Shown: positions 1 through 5,374 of the stretch, one piece after another
Numbering within the stretch: the stretch's first letter is position 1
How the letters are laid out: every line of letters begins with the position of its first letter
Source: Atopobiaceae bacterium
Lineage (GTDB): Bacteria; Actinomycetota; Coriobacteriia; Coriobacteriales; Atopobiaceae
Direction: 5' to 3'
Length of the DNA stretch: 5,374 nucleotides
Assembly: GCA_015258485.1 (NCBI GenBank)
Contig: JABZIF010000069.1
Span: forward strand, 1-5,374
Notes under the pieces: model-generated
Database searches by the model: none
What the model saw: the letters and a program-made list of their open reading frames with translations, nothing else
What the model was told of the DNA's origin: nothing
Made by a program: the position numbers and the translations under genes

Positions 1-158
1 GCGTTAGAAACTCCAAAAATCACTTTGTAGATTGTTCTGAACTTGTTCCAACGGTAGATGAATTTCTCGCCTTACCTTTTATTAATGGAAAAACAATTAA
101 AGATGTATTTTCTCACGCCACTTTCTATGCATCTGAAAAAGGAGAGAAAACTGAGTAG
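1..158 (+). CDS. C-terminal fragment of an unrecognised protein
   Basis: An open frame enters from the left edge. Its first whole codon is at position 3 and it ends at a TAG at 156-158, giving the last 51 residues of a protein. The fragment is mixed hydrophilic and hydrophobic, contains a LALPFINGKTIKDVF stretch, and ends in a charged EKGEKTE tail typical of a natural C-terminus. I see no membrane segment, cysteine cluster or catalytic motif, and I do not recognise the family. The frame is open throughout, while the other two forward frames stop several times. The hairpin that follows at 197-233 fits the end of a forward transcript. Both points support a real gene end, but the short length leaves room for chance. 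Confidence 0.55.
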   Translation, partial: VRNSKNHFVDCSELVPTVDEFLALPFINGKTIKDVFSHATFYASEKGEKTE

Positions 159-196
159 CTGATTTTTTAATTCGTAAAAGTTACTTATTCTGATAA

Positions 197-233
197 ACAA
201 CGCCGATGCATACGCACCGGCGTTGTAATTTTT
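197..233 (+). terminator. Rho-independent terminator between convergent genes
   Basis: A perfect 9-bp stem pairs ACAACGCCG (197-205) with CGGCGTTGT (218-226). After one A-C mismatch, three further pairs close on an ATAC loop. The stem is followed by AA and then five T at 229-233 on the + strand, which suits termination of the gene ending at 158. On the - strand the stem is followed by only a weak T-rich run (TTTATC), so it may also help end the hydrogenase transcript, less efficiently. It is the only GC-rich hairpin in the 100-base gap. Confidence 0.75.
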
Positions 234-258
234 CTCCGTAAATACATAAAGGTAAAAC

Positions 259-1854
259 TTACTCAACAGGTTTCTGAACTTCAAGAACCTCAGCAAGCTC
301 AACTTCTGCAGAAACGGTACCTGCAAGTTCCGGAATAAGATCAGTATATTTGTTAGTGGAAGCAATATCTGACTGAGCTGTCTTTGCATAACGTTTAACC
401 GCAGCAGCTGCTCGATTAACAGCGCTTAAAGTACCGGCACCACCAACACATCCTCCGGGGCACGCCATACCCTCAAGCAAATATCCTGGATACTTGCCCT
501 TTACCGCATCTTTAAGCATAGTTCTACAATTTGCCAAACCATCCACGGCCATAACAGGGACTTCTTTATCCGGGTATTTTTGATGAATAACATTTACAAC
601 AGCACCAGCAACGCCACCTGCAACCGCAAATGCGCGGCCATCATGAGATGCTGTTCCAAAATCAGAATCATCATCGTTAAGTTTGGTATAGTCAATACCT
701 TTGGACTCCATCATGCCCGCAAATTCTTCAAACGTCAAAACAAAATCAACTTCAGACTTTACCGAACGACGAAGCGCCTCAAGTTTCTTAGCGGTACATG
801 GTCCAATAAAAACAATCTTTGCGTCTGGATTCTGTTTTCTCACCAAACGAGCAGTTAAAACCATGGGAGTAAGTGCCATGGATATTGCATCAGCGTGGTC
901 TGGATGCTCTTTTTTAGCCATTGCAGACCAAGAGGGACAGCAACTAGTACCCATAAAAGGAAGTTTTTCTGGAACTTCATTAACAAAGTCCTCTGCCTCT
1001 TGAACCGTACAGAGGTCAGCACCTGTAGCAACCTCTTCTAAATCAGCAAAACCAAGAGCCTTAAAAGCCTCACGAAGCCTACCGACGCTACCTTTACCAA
1101 ACTGACCAACAAATGAAGGAGCTACAATCGGAACAACGGTATATCCCTCATTGATTGCCTGGACAATCTGATAAATTTGACTTTTATCAGCAATTGCTCC
1201 AAAAGGACAATTAACCAAACATTGACCACAAGAAACGCATTTCTCGTAATCAATATCTGCGCGACCATGCTCATCAGATCCAATAGCATCCATACCACAA
1301 GCTGCAGCACAAGGACGAACATGATGATGAATTGCCTCATATGGACAAACCTTTGCACACATACTACATTGAATACATTTCTCTTGATCAATGAAGGCTT
1401 TTTTATCTACAAATGTTATTGCCTCTTTAGGACAAATTTCTCGACATGGGTGAGCAAGACAACCCTGACATGCATTGGTAACCCTGTATACATTGTCTTC
1501 ACATGCATTGCAAGCAAACTTAATAATATTAATCAAAGGCGGCTGGTAATAAACTTCTGGTCTTGATGCTTCTTCAAGACCATCGGAAATTTTTTCTGGA
1601 TGGTCGACGCCTTGCATGGGCATACCCATAGTCATGCGAATACGTTCACCAACAATTGCGCGCTCAAGAAAAACACTTTCACGATACGTGGCAATCTCGC
1701 CAGGAATTACCTTATAAGGTAGCTCCTCCATCTGAGCGGCAATTTCATCAACACTTTTATGGGCCTTTTCATACGCAAGCGTAGAGACCTCTTTAAATAC
1801 CTTCCTGCGAATCTCAGTTAGGTTGGTATATACACCTCGCATTGTGCCAGGCAT
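259..1854 (-). CDS. [FeFe]-hydrogenase, group B-type
   Basis: This iron-sulfur enzyme of 531 residues interconverts protons plus electrons and H2, and is expected in the cytoplasm with ferredoxin as likely partner. The N-terminal part (about 1-110) has no motif I recognise. Residues 115-216 hold 16 cysteines, enough for four [4Fe-4S] clusters: CNAC at 115-118, CxxCxxxxCxxxCP at 129-142, CIQCSMCAKVCP at 160-171, CAAAC at 182-186 and CVSCGQCLVNCP at 206-217. The H-cluster domain follows. Loop 1 is TSCCPSW (Cys305 the presumed proton relay, Cys306 a ligand), loop 2 is GPCTAKKLE (Cys353), and loop 3 is EGMACPGGCVGG (Cys465, Cys469). The GPC in place of the MPC of group A enzymes, and GGAGT in place of GGGQP, match my memory of group B. 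The frame could begin 23 codons earlier at 1923, but that stretch merely translates the ribosome binding site, so I start at 1854. No HydE, HydF, HydG or NADH-linked subunit lies in the window. Identity is sure; the group B assignment is from remembered motifs. Confidence 0.95.
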   Translation of the reverse strand: MPGTMRGVYTNLTEIRRKVFKEVSTLAYEKAHKSVDEIAAQMEELPYKVIPGEIATYRESVFLERAIVGERIRMTMGMPMQGVDHPEKISDGLEEASRPEVYYQPPLINIIKFACNACEDNVYRVTNACQGCLAHPCREICPKEAITFVDKKAFIDQEKCIQCSMCAKVCPYEAIHHHVRPCAAACGMDAIGSDEHGRADIDYEKCVSCGQCLVNCPFGAIADKSQIYQIVQAINEGYTVVPIVAPSFVGQFGKGSVGRLREAFKALGFADLEEVATGADLCTVQEAEDFVNEVPEKLPFMGTSCCPSWSAMAKKEHPDHADAISMALTPMVLTARLVRKQNPDAKIVFIGPCTAKKLEALRRSVKSEVDFVLTFEEFAGMMESKGIDYTKLNDDDSDFGTASHDGRAFAVAGGVAGAVVNVIHQKYPDKEVPVMAVDGLANCRTMLKDAVKGKYPGYLLEGMACPGGCVGGAGTLSAVNRAAAAVKRYAKTAQSDIASTNKYTDLIPELAGTVSAEVELAEVLEVQKPVE

Positions 1855-1861
1855 TTCTCCC

Positions 1862-1867
1862 CCTCCT
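1862..1867 (-). promoter_or_regulatory. Ribosome binding site deciding the hydrogenase start
   Basis: On the - strand AGGAGG stands seven bases before the ATG at 1854, inside a purine run (GAGGAGGGGGAGAA). The upstream in-frame start at 1923 has no comparable site. The next ATG, at 1842, is 19 bases from the motif, too far away. This places the true start at 1854. Confidence 0.85.
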
Positions 1868-1934
1868 CTTCCACCAACTGCACGTCTGAATAGCACGTAC
1901 AAAAAGTGGAAAACATCTCTCACTAAAGTATGAC

Positions 1935-2678
1935 CTATAGCAGCTGTTCAGTTAGTCCAAAATAAGAAAATCTCTGTGGAATCTCTGTTTTTATCACAAT
2001 TTCTTGGCCAGTAATCGGATGTGTAAAACTCACCATATACGCATGAAGCATTAAGGGCTGGCTCCTCTTTTTCCTTGCATTTCCTTGAGGTCGAGAAATT
2101 CCACCATACAGAGCATCCCCCACTACAGGAAAGCCTAAAGACGAGAGATGCACTCTAATCTGATGCCTTCTACCTGTTAGTATGCGTACAAGTAGTAACG
2201 TTATTGCTTTACCTTGAGAAGAACACACATAGGCGACACGCTTAACTTCCGTTTGAGCACACTTGCCGGCCTGAGAAATACGCATCTTTTGAGCATCATG
2301 TCTATCTTTACCAATAGGTTTATCTATACGCATGAACTCTTCATCAAATTGTCCTTTTACCGCCACAAGATATTCTTTTCTCATATGTTTTATTGCAACC
2401 ATCTGATCAAATACAGGCTGTGTTTCTTTTTTTAGCGAGAAAAGCACTATGCCCGTAGTCTCTTTATCTAATCGATTAATTGCCTGCAATTGAGAAGATA
2501 CGTTATCTAAAGGCTCTTTCTGCAGACTCTGAAGCTTTTCTCGCACCAAATCAGTAAGAGTAACCTCATTATTTCCGTCTGCATGAACAATAATTCCTGC
2601 TGGTTTATCAACCGCTAAAAGATAGTCGTCTTTATAGAGAAAGGGTATATCCCTCTTCAAATAATCAGAGATAGCCAC
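1935..2678 (-). CDS. RluA-family RNA pseudouridine synthase
   Basis: This 247-residue enzyme would isomerise uridine to pseudouridine in rRNA or tRNA. The RluA-family signature is INRLDKETTG at 67-76, with Asp71 the catalytic aspartate. It departs from the common HRLDxxTSG form by Asn for His and Thr for Ser, substitutions I believe occur in other family members. Other family landmarks are VDKPAGIIVH (23-32), KEYLVAVKG (101-109), TGRRHQIRVHL (168-178) and GDALYGG (187-193). No N-terminal S4 RNA-binding domain is present, so it is a short single-domain form, and the target RNA cannot be told from sequence. The start is GTG, preceded by a near-ideal AAGGAGG six bases upstream. Its first base is also the last base of the lysR TAG stop, so the two genes should be translationally coupled. 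The family call is firm; a specific paralogue name is not. Confidence 0.93.
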   Translation of the reverse strand: MAISDYLKRDIPFLYKDDYLLAVDKPAGIIVHADGNNEVTLTDLVREKLQSLQKEPLDNVSSQLQAINRLDKETTGIVLFSLKKETQPVFDQMVAIKHMRKEYLVAVKGQFDEEFMRIDKPIGKDRHDAQKMRISQAGKCAQTEVKRVAYVCSSQGKAITLLLVRILTGRRHQIRVHLSSLGFPVVGDALYGGISRPQGNARKKRSQPLMLHAYMVSFTHPITGQEIVIKTEIPQRFSYFGLTEQLL

Positions 2679-3622
2679 TATCTACCTCCTTGATTAACAG
2701 CATCTCTCTGCTCGGTTAACACTTGATCAAACGCCTCAATGGCGCTCCATACATGCAACGCACGCCTCCATGCAACACTTACGGAATATGTCATTTCTTT
2801 TCCAAGCTCAATAACTTGTAATCCAGAAGGTGCTACCTCATCAAATGATGAAGCTATCAGTTCAGAAGGCAAAAAGCACGCTCCCACTCCACGCCTTGCA
2901 AGAGCCAAAAGTGTCTCAGAATTTCTAGACATAACTTTAATTGTTGGAGTAATTCCAGAAGCAGCAAAGGCATGGCGAGCAAAACTACCGGCAACATCTC
3001 TTTTACCTACCGTAAGAAAAGGACATGACTCCATTAAAGTAAGCTTTCCTGTGCGCTTAACGTGTGCCACTACCTTCTCGGCATCGCTGCCATACAAAGA
3101 CTCTAAAAGCTCACTTGAGACAACTAAAACAATCTTCTCGTTAAAAAGATTATGAACTACTAAATCGTATGAAGGAGTATTTACTGTTGCAACAATAAGA
3201 TCAAGTTGTCCCTCAGACAACCATTCAATAAGCTCGTCATTCTCGCCCTCATCAAGTTCAATGGAAATCTGAGGATGAAGTTTCTGAAATGCCGCAATTG
3301 AGCGTGGCATGATAATGTGACCTCGAGTTGCGGTAACCCCTACCCGCAAACGACCGCGTTCATTGCCGGCGATATCTCTAAACTCCTGATGCATAGCACG
3401 ACGCTGAGCTTGAAATCGACGGGCATACATCAAGAACTCTTCTCCTGCAAAGGTCAACGTTAACGGTACGGTTCTTTCTAAAAGCCTAGAGCCTAGCTCT
3501 TTTTCTGCAGCAGCAATATTTGCCGAGAGAGTCTGCTGGGTTACATTCATCCTCTCTGCAGCTTTAGTAAAACTTTTTTCTTCTGCTACCGCAATAAAAT
3601 AATCCATGGTCTGAAAATTCAT
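2678..3622 (-). CDS. LysR-type transcriptional regulator
   Basis: The protein has 314 residues, a normal length for the family. The N-terminal winged helix-turn-helix is clear: FIAVAEEKSFTKAAERMNVT (9-28), then TQQTLSANIAAAEKELGSRL to about 47, and a wing with LTLTFAGEEFL at 54-64. A linker helix (about 65-90) leads to a periplasmic-binding-like effector domain beginning at GRLRVGVT (90-97). Its later landmarks are DLIVA (141-145), VLVVSSELL (165-173) and the RRGVGACFLPSELI stretch (243-256). The ligand cannot be predicted. The start at 3622 has AAGGA six bases upstream. It is divergent from an NhaC-family antiporter gene, the classic arrangement in which a LysR-type protein controls its neighbour and often itself. 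It overlaps the pseudouridine synthase gene by one base. The family is certain; the target is inferred from position. Confidence 0.95.
   Translation of the reverse strand: MNFQTMDYFIAVAEEKSFTKAAERMNVTQQTLSANIAAAEKELGSRLLERTVPLTLTFAGEEFLMYARRFQAQRRAMHQEFRDIAGNERGRLRVGVTATRGHIIMPRSIAAFQKLHPQISIELDEGENDELIEWLSEGQLDLIVATVNTPSYDLVVHNLFNEKIVLVVSSELLESLYGSDAEKVVAHVKRTGKLTLMESCPFLTVGKRDVAGSFARHAFAASGITPTIKVMSRNSETLLALARRGVGACFLPSELIASSFDEVAPSGLQVIELGKEMTYSVSVAWRRALHVWSAIEAFDQVLTEQRDAVNQGGR
2685..2691 (-). promoter_or_regulatory. Ribosome binding site inside the 3' end of the regulator gene
   Basis: AAGGAGG on the - strand lies six bases before the GTG start at 2678. It is embedded in the codons for the final QGGR residues of the LysR-type protein. 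It supports the GTG start and coupling across the TAGTG stop-start overlap. Confidence 0.85.
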
Positions 3623-3628
3623 GTTATA

Positions 3629-3633
3629 TCCTT
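3629..3633 (-). promoter_or_regulatory. Ribosome binding site of the LysR-type gene
   Basis: AAGGA on the - strand lies six bases before the ATG at 3622. It favours this start over the in-frame ATG five codons later. Confidence 0.7.
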
Positions 3634-3690
3634 ATACACATACGTCTGCCTTTTGCGTTGCTTGTATAGAATTCCTTTTATAGTCTCCGA

Positions 3691-3713
3691 AATTACAAAT
3701 TATATTTGTAATT
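3691..3713. promoter_or_regulatory. 23-bp palindromic operator candidate
   Basis: Two perfectly complementary 10-bp arms, AATTACAAAT (3691-3700) and ATTTGTAATT (3704-3713), flank the spacer TAT. The palindrome sits in the divergent region between the regulator and antiporter genes and covers the best -10 hexamer for the regulator. LysR-type proteins usually bind an interrupted dyad of the T-N11-A kind. Here the symmetric position gives C-N11-G, while TTAC and GTAA are separated by 11 bases. The site is therefore not a textbook LysR box, and another dimeric repressor (MarR-like, for example) cannot be ruled out. The A+T richness makes some symmetry likely by chance, but 10-bp arms are long. 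Confidence 0.6.
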
Positions 3714-3727
3714 ATAACCATTGAAAA
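3699..3727 (-). promoter_or_regulatory. Putative promoter of the LysR-type gene
   Basis: On the - strand TTTTCA (3727-3722) and a perfect TATAAT (3704-3699) are separated by 17 bases. Transcription would begin near 3692, leaving a leader of about 70 bases. The -10 lies inside the palindrome, so a protein bound there would block polymerase, consistent with autorepression. The region is A+T rich, and another TATAAT occurs at 3712-3717 on the same strand without a convincing -35. Confidence 0.5.
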
Positions 3728-3748
3728 CAGTTGGACTTTAACTTTTTA
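3721..3748 (+). promoter_or_regulatory. Weak candidate promoter of the antiporter gene
   Basis: TTGAAA at 3721-3726 is a good -35 (five of six to consensus) but is followed, 16 bases on, only by TTTTTA, a poor -10. The -35 overlaps that of the divergent regulator promoter, so the two would be back to back. A poor -10 would fit a promoter that needs an activator. TTGGAC (3731) with TACTCT (3755) is an alternative pairing. No choice can be made from sequence alone. Confidence 0.25.
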
Positions 3749-3778
3749 GCACCTTACTCTAAATACAAGTAAGGATGT

Positions 3779-3784
3779 GGGGAG
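3779..3784 (+). promoter_or_regulatory. Ribosome binding site deciding the antiporter start
   Basis: GGGGAG lies seven bases before the ATG at 3792. The upstream in-frame GTG at 3777 has AAGGA only one base away, too close to be used, so 3792 is preferred. Confidence 0.65.
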
Positions 3785-3791
3785 TGGTTCG

Positions 3792-5207
3792 ATGACGGAA
3801 CTGATAGTTTTAGGTGCCTTTGCGGTGATGCTCATCGTTGGCACGGTACTATCGTTTCCTCTTGTCGGAACACTTTCAATTGGTTTTGTGCTCTTTTTTG
3901 GTTATGGCTTATATCGCGGCTTCTCCGCAAAATCTCTTTTACTTGCAGCTGGAAAATCAATTTGGTCTGTTAAGACAATCATTTTTCTTTTTGTAATTGT
4001 TGGCGCTATGAGCGCAGCGTGGAGAGCTTCGGGAACAATTCCTGAAATTGTCAGTATTTCTTCTGCGCTTATCTCTCCTTCGATCTTTATTCTCGCAACA
4101 TTTTTACTTTGCACCATGATGTCCATGCTTTTAGGTACCGCTTTTGGAACTGCTGCTACCATGGGTATTATTTGCATGTCTATAGGTAAAGCAATTGGAG
4201 CAAGTGACTTCTTTATTGGTGGTGCAGTTCTTGCAGGAAGTTACTTTGGCGATCGCTGCTCACCAATGTCTACCAGCGCCATATTAGTTTCTCAGCTTAC
4301 CGATACTAATCTTTCGAAAAACATTAGCCGCATGATACGAACTAGCGTTATTCCTTTTATTGCTGCCTGCTTAATTTATGTTGCATGGGATCTTTTCATG
4401 ACCAGCGCAGGTACAATTCCTGATGTAACAGGTCTCTTAAGTCGTGCCTTTAGACTTTCTTGGGTATCTCTTGCTCCTGCCATACTTGTTATTGTTTTTT
4501 CGCTCCTAAAAATTAATGTCACTGTCACCATGAGTACAAGTCTCATTCTTGCTTGTATTCTTTGTGTTACCGTTCAAAACGTTCCGATAGGAAGCCTGCC
4601 CCAAATTCTTTTGTTTGGTCTTCGTGCTCCAGGAGCCACGGTTGCAAAAATGGTTAACGGTGGCGGTGTATTTTCTATGACAAACGTTGTAGCTATTGTC
4701 ACCATATCGTCAAGCTATGCAGGACTCTTCCAAACATCAGGTCTTTTACGCCGTATGTGCCAGATGGTTGCAGAACTCTCTGATAATTCAACACCATTTC
4801 TTGGTGTTCTTATTACCAGCATGTTTACCTCTATGGTTTCTTGCAATCAAACACTTGCAATTATGCTTACTAACGATTTATGCGAAAGTGCAGAAAACTC
4901 TTCAAATGCCCTTGCACTTGATATCGAGAATAGCGCCGTAATTCTGGCACCTTTGGTACCATGGTCCATCTCTAATATCTCTGTTCTTTCTGCAATCGGG
5001 GCTCCTAGTATGAGCCTTTTGGCAGCAAGTTTTCTATATCTACTTCCTCTTTGGACACTTGGAATTTCTGTTTGGATACACCATCGCCCAACTAAGATAG
5101 ACGGTCATCGAGCACGCTGGCTTGGACTCACCCAAGACGATGTTCGTGCATGTACCTGGTCGCAACATACAGACTGTGATTCAACTGCTACGGCAAGCGT
5201 GGCTTAA
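3792..5207 (+). CDS. NhaC-family antiporter (Na+/H+ or organic acid type)
   Basis: This polytopic inner-membrane protein of 471 residues has about eleven or twelve hydrophobic segments from residue 4 to about 430, a normal size for the family. Family-like features are GTAFGTAATMG (115-125), GSYFGDRCSPMS (149-160, with Asp154), the polar membrane stretch CNQTLAIMLTNDLCE (351-365, with Asp362 and Glu365) and the late LVPWSISN (388-395). NhaC relatives exchange Na+ for H+, and some, such as the malate/lactate exchanger MleN, move organic acids, so the substrate is open. Many relatives read GDKxSPLSDTT where this protein has GDRCSPMSTSA, which may signal a different substrate. The last roughly 40 residues form a hydrophilic tail with HH, several Asp and two Cys, presumably cytoplasmic. 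I start at the ATG at 3792, not the GTG at 3777, because of the ribosome binding site. Transcription is divergent from a LysR-type gene, its likely regulator. The stop is 15 bases from the convergent ABC ATPase gene, with no clear terminator between. Confidence 0.88.
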   Translation: MTELIVLGAFAVMLIVGTVLSFPLVGTLSIGFVLFFGYGLYRGFSAKSLLLAAGKSIWSVKTIIFLFVIVGAMSAAWRASGTIPEIVSISSALISPSIFILATFLLCTMMSMLLGTAFGTAATMGIICMSIGKAIGASDFFIGGAVLAGSYFGDRCSPMSTSAILVSQLTDTNLSKNISRMIRTSVIPFIAACLIYVAWDLFMTSAGTIPDVTGLLSRAFRLSWVSLAPAILVIVFSLLKINVTVTMSTSLILACILCVTVQNVPIGSLPQILLFGLRAPGATVAKMVNGGGVFSMTNVVAIVTISSSYAGLFQTSGLLRRMCQMVAELSDNSTPFLGVLITSMFTSMVSCNQTLAIMLTNDLCESAENSSNALALDIENSAVILAPLVPWSISNISVLSAIGAPSMSLLAASFLYLLPLWTLGISVWIHHRPTKIDGHRARWLGLTQDDVRACTWSQHTDCDSTATASVA

Positions 5208-5222
5208 ATTAACCTATACTGT

Positions 5223-5374
5223 CTATCTATGCTTAGGCAATTCAATAATTCGGTCACAACGTTGAGCAATATTCATATCATGTGTGACCATAAGAAGCGT
5301 TTTATGGTTTGCATAAACAGAGTCTAGCAAACTATCTATGACAATAGTGGCCATAGCCTTATCAAGCGATCCGG
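5223..5374 (-). CDS. ABC transporter ATP-binding protein, C-terminal end (partial)
   Basis: The window keeps the last 49 residues; the gene continues off the right edge. The fragment opens with GSLDK, the D-loop that follows the Walker B glutamate in ABC ATPases. After a helix comes TLLMVTHDMNIAQRCDRIIEL, whose His31 of the fragment is the switch (H-loop) histidine. It stops only a few residues after the final beta strand, as in short stand-alone ATPases of the LolD/MacB or amino-acid uptake kinds. The Walker A, Q-loop and signature motifs lie outside, so the transported substrate cannot be named. It converges on the antiporter gene. Confidence 0.9.
   Translation of the reverse strand, partial: GSLDKAMATIVIDSLLDSVYANHKTLLMVTHDMNIAQRCDRIIELPKHR

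Noticed and set aside
72..389. A - strand open frame of 105 codons
   Set aside because: It runs through the hydrogenase 3' end, the terminator hairpin and the convergent gene end; its composition is not protein-like for a conserved family.
1122..1391. A - strand open frame of 89 codons in another phase of the hydrogenase gene
   Set aside because: It is a frame-shifted shadow of the cysteine-rich region, whose correct frame is unambiguous.
580..1566. Several + strand open frames of about 90-130 codons (580-858, 701-1003, 1177-1566)
   Set aside because: They lie antisense inside the hydrogenase gene, have no good ribosome binding site that I could see and encode no recognisable domain.
3691..3713. 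Assignment of the palindrome as a Rex, Fur or Fnr box
   Set aside because: The arms do not match the consensus patterns I know for these (TTGTTAA-type, GATAATGATAATCATTATC, TTGAT-N4-ATCAA).
3902..4177. A - strand open frame of 91 codons antisense to the antiporter gene
   Set aside because: It is an antisense shadow of transmembrane codons, with no recognisable domain.
5201..5240. A terminator between the antiporter and ABC ATPase genes
   Set aside because: Only a 4-bp AAGC/GCTT stem at the antiporter 3' end is visible, with no T-run; not enough to call.

Overview
The window reads as ordinary chromosomal DNA from a fermentative anaerobe. It contains four complete genes and two gene ends, with no mobile element, CRISPR array, tRNA or rRNA that I could see. 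The main clue to lifestyle is a group B-type [FeFe]-hydrogenase, an oxygen-sensitive enzyme typical of strict anaerobes. AT-leaning DNA, strong AAGGAGG-type ribosome binding sites and the style of the proteins suggest a Gram-positive gut or oral anaerobe. A Coriobacteriia member of the Atopobium/Lancefieldella type is my best guess and a Clostridia member the alternative. This placement rests on memory of protein families, not on a search.

Layout: 1-158 (+) is the 3' end of an unrecognised gene. A hairpin at 197-233 separates it from the convergent hydrogenase gene (259-1854, -). Behind the hydrogenase on the same strand, in transcription order, come a LysR-type regulator (2678-3622, -), then an RluA-family pseudouridine synthase (1935-2678, -) that overlaps it by one base, then an 80-base gap, then the hydrogenase. 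These three may form one transcription unit reading leftward, because no terminator is visible between them. The hydrogenase could also have its own promoter in the gap.

From 3623 to 3791 lies a divergent intergenic region with a 23-bp near-perfect palindrome. It covers a good -10 element for the regulator gene. To the right is an NhaC-family antiporter gene (3792-5207, +). It is followed after 15 bases by the 3' end of a convergent ABC transporter ATPase gene (5223-5374, -).

The likely working relationship is that the LysR-type protein controls the divergent antiporter, and perhaps itself, through the shared region. The pseudouridine synthase is translationally coupled to the regulator. The hydrogenase disposes of or takes up electrons as H2. 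A functional tie between proton/sodium exchange and hydrogen metabolism is possible but not shown. I found no convincing evidence for a previously undescribed system; the palindrome and the stand-alone group B hydrogenase are the points most worth a second look.
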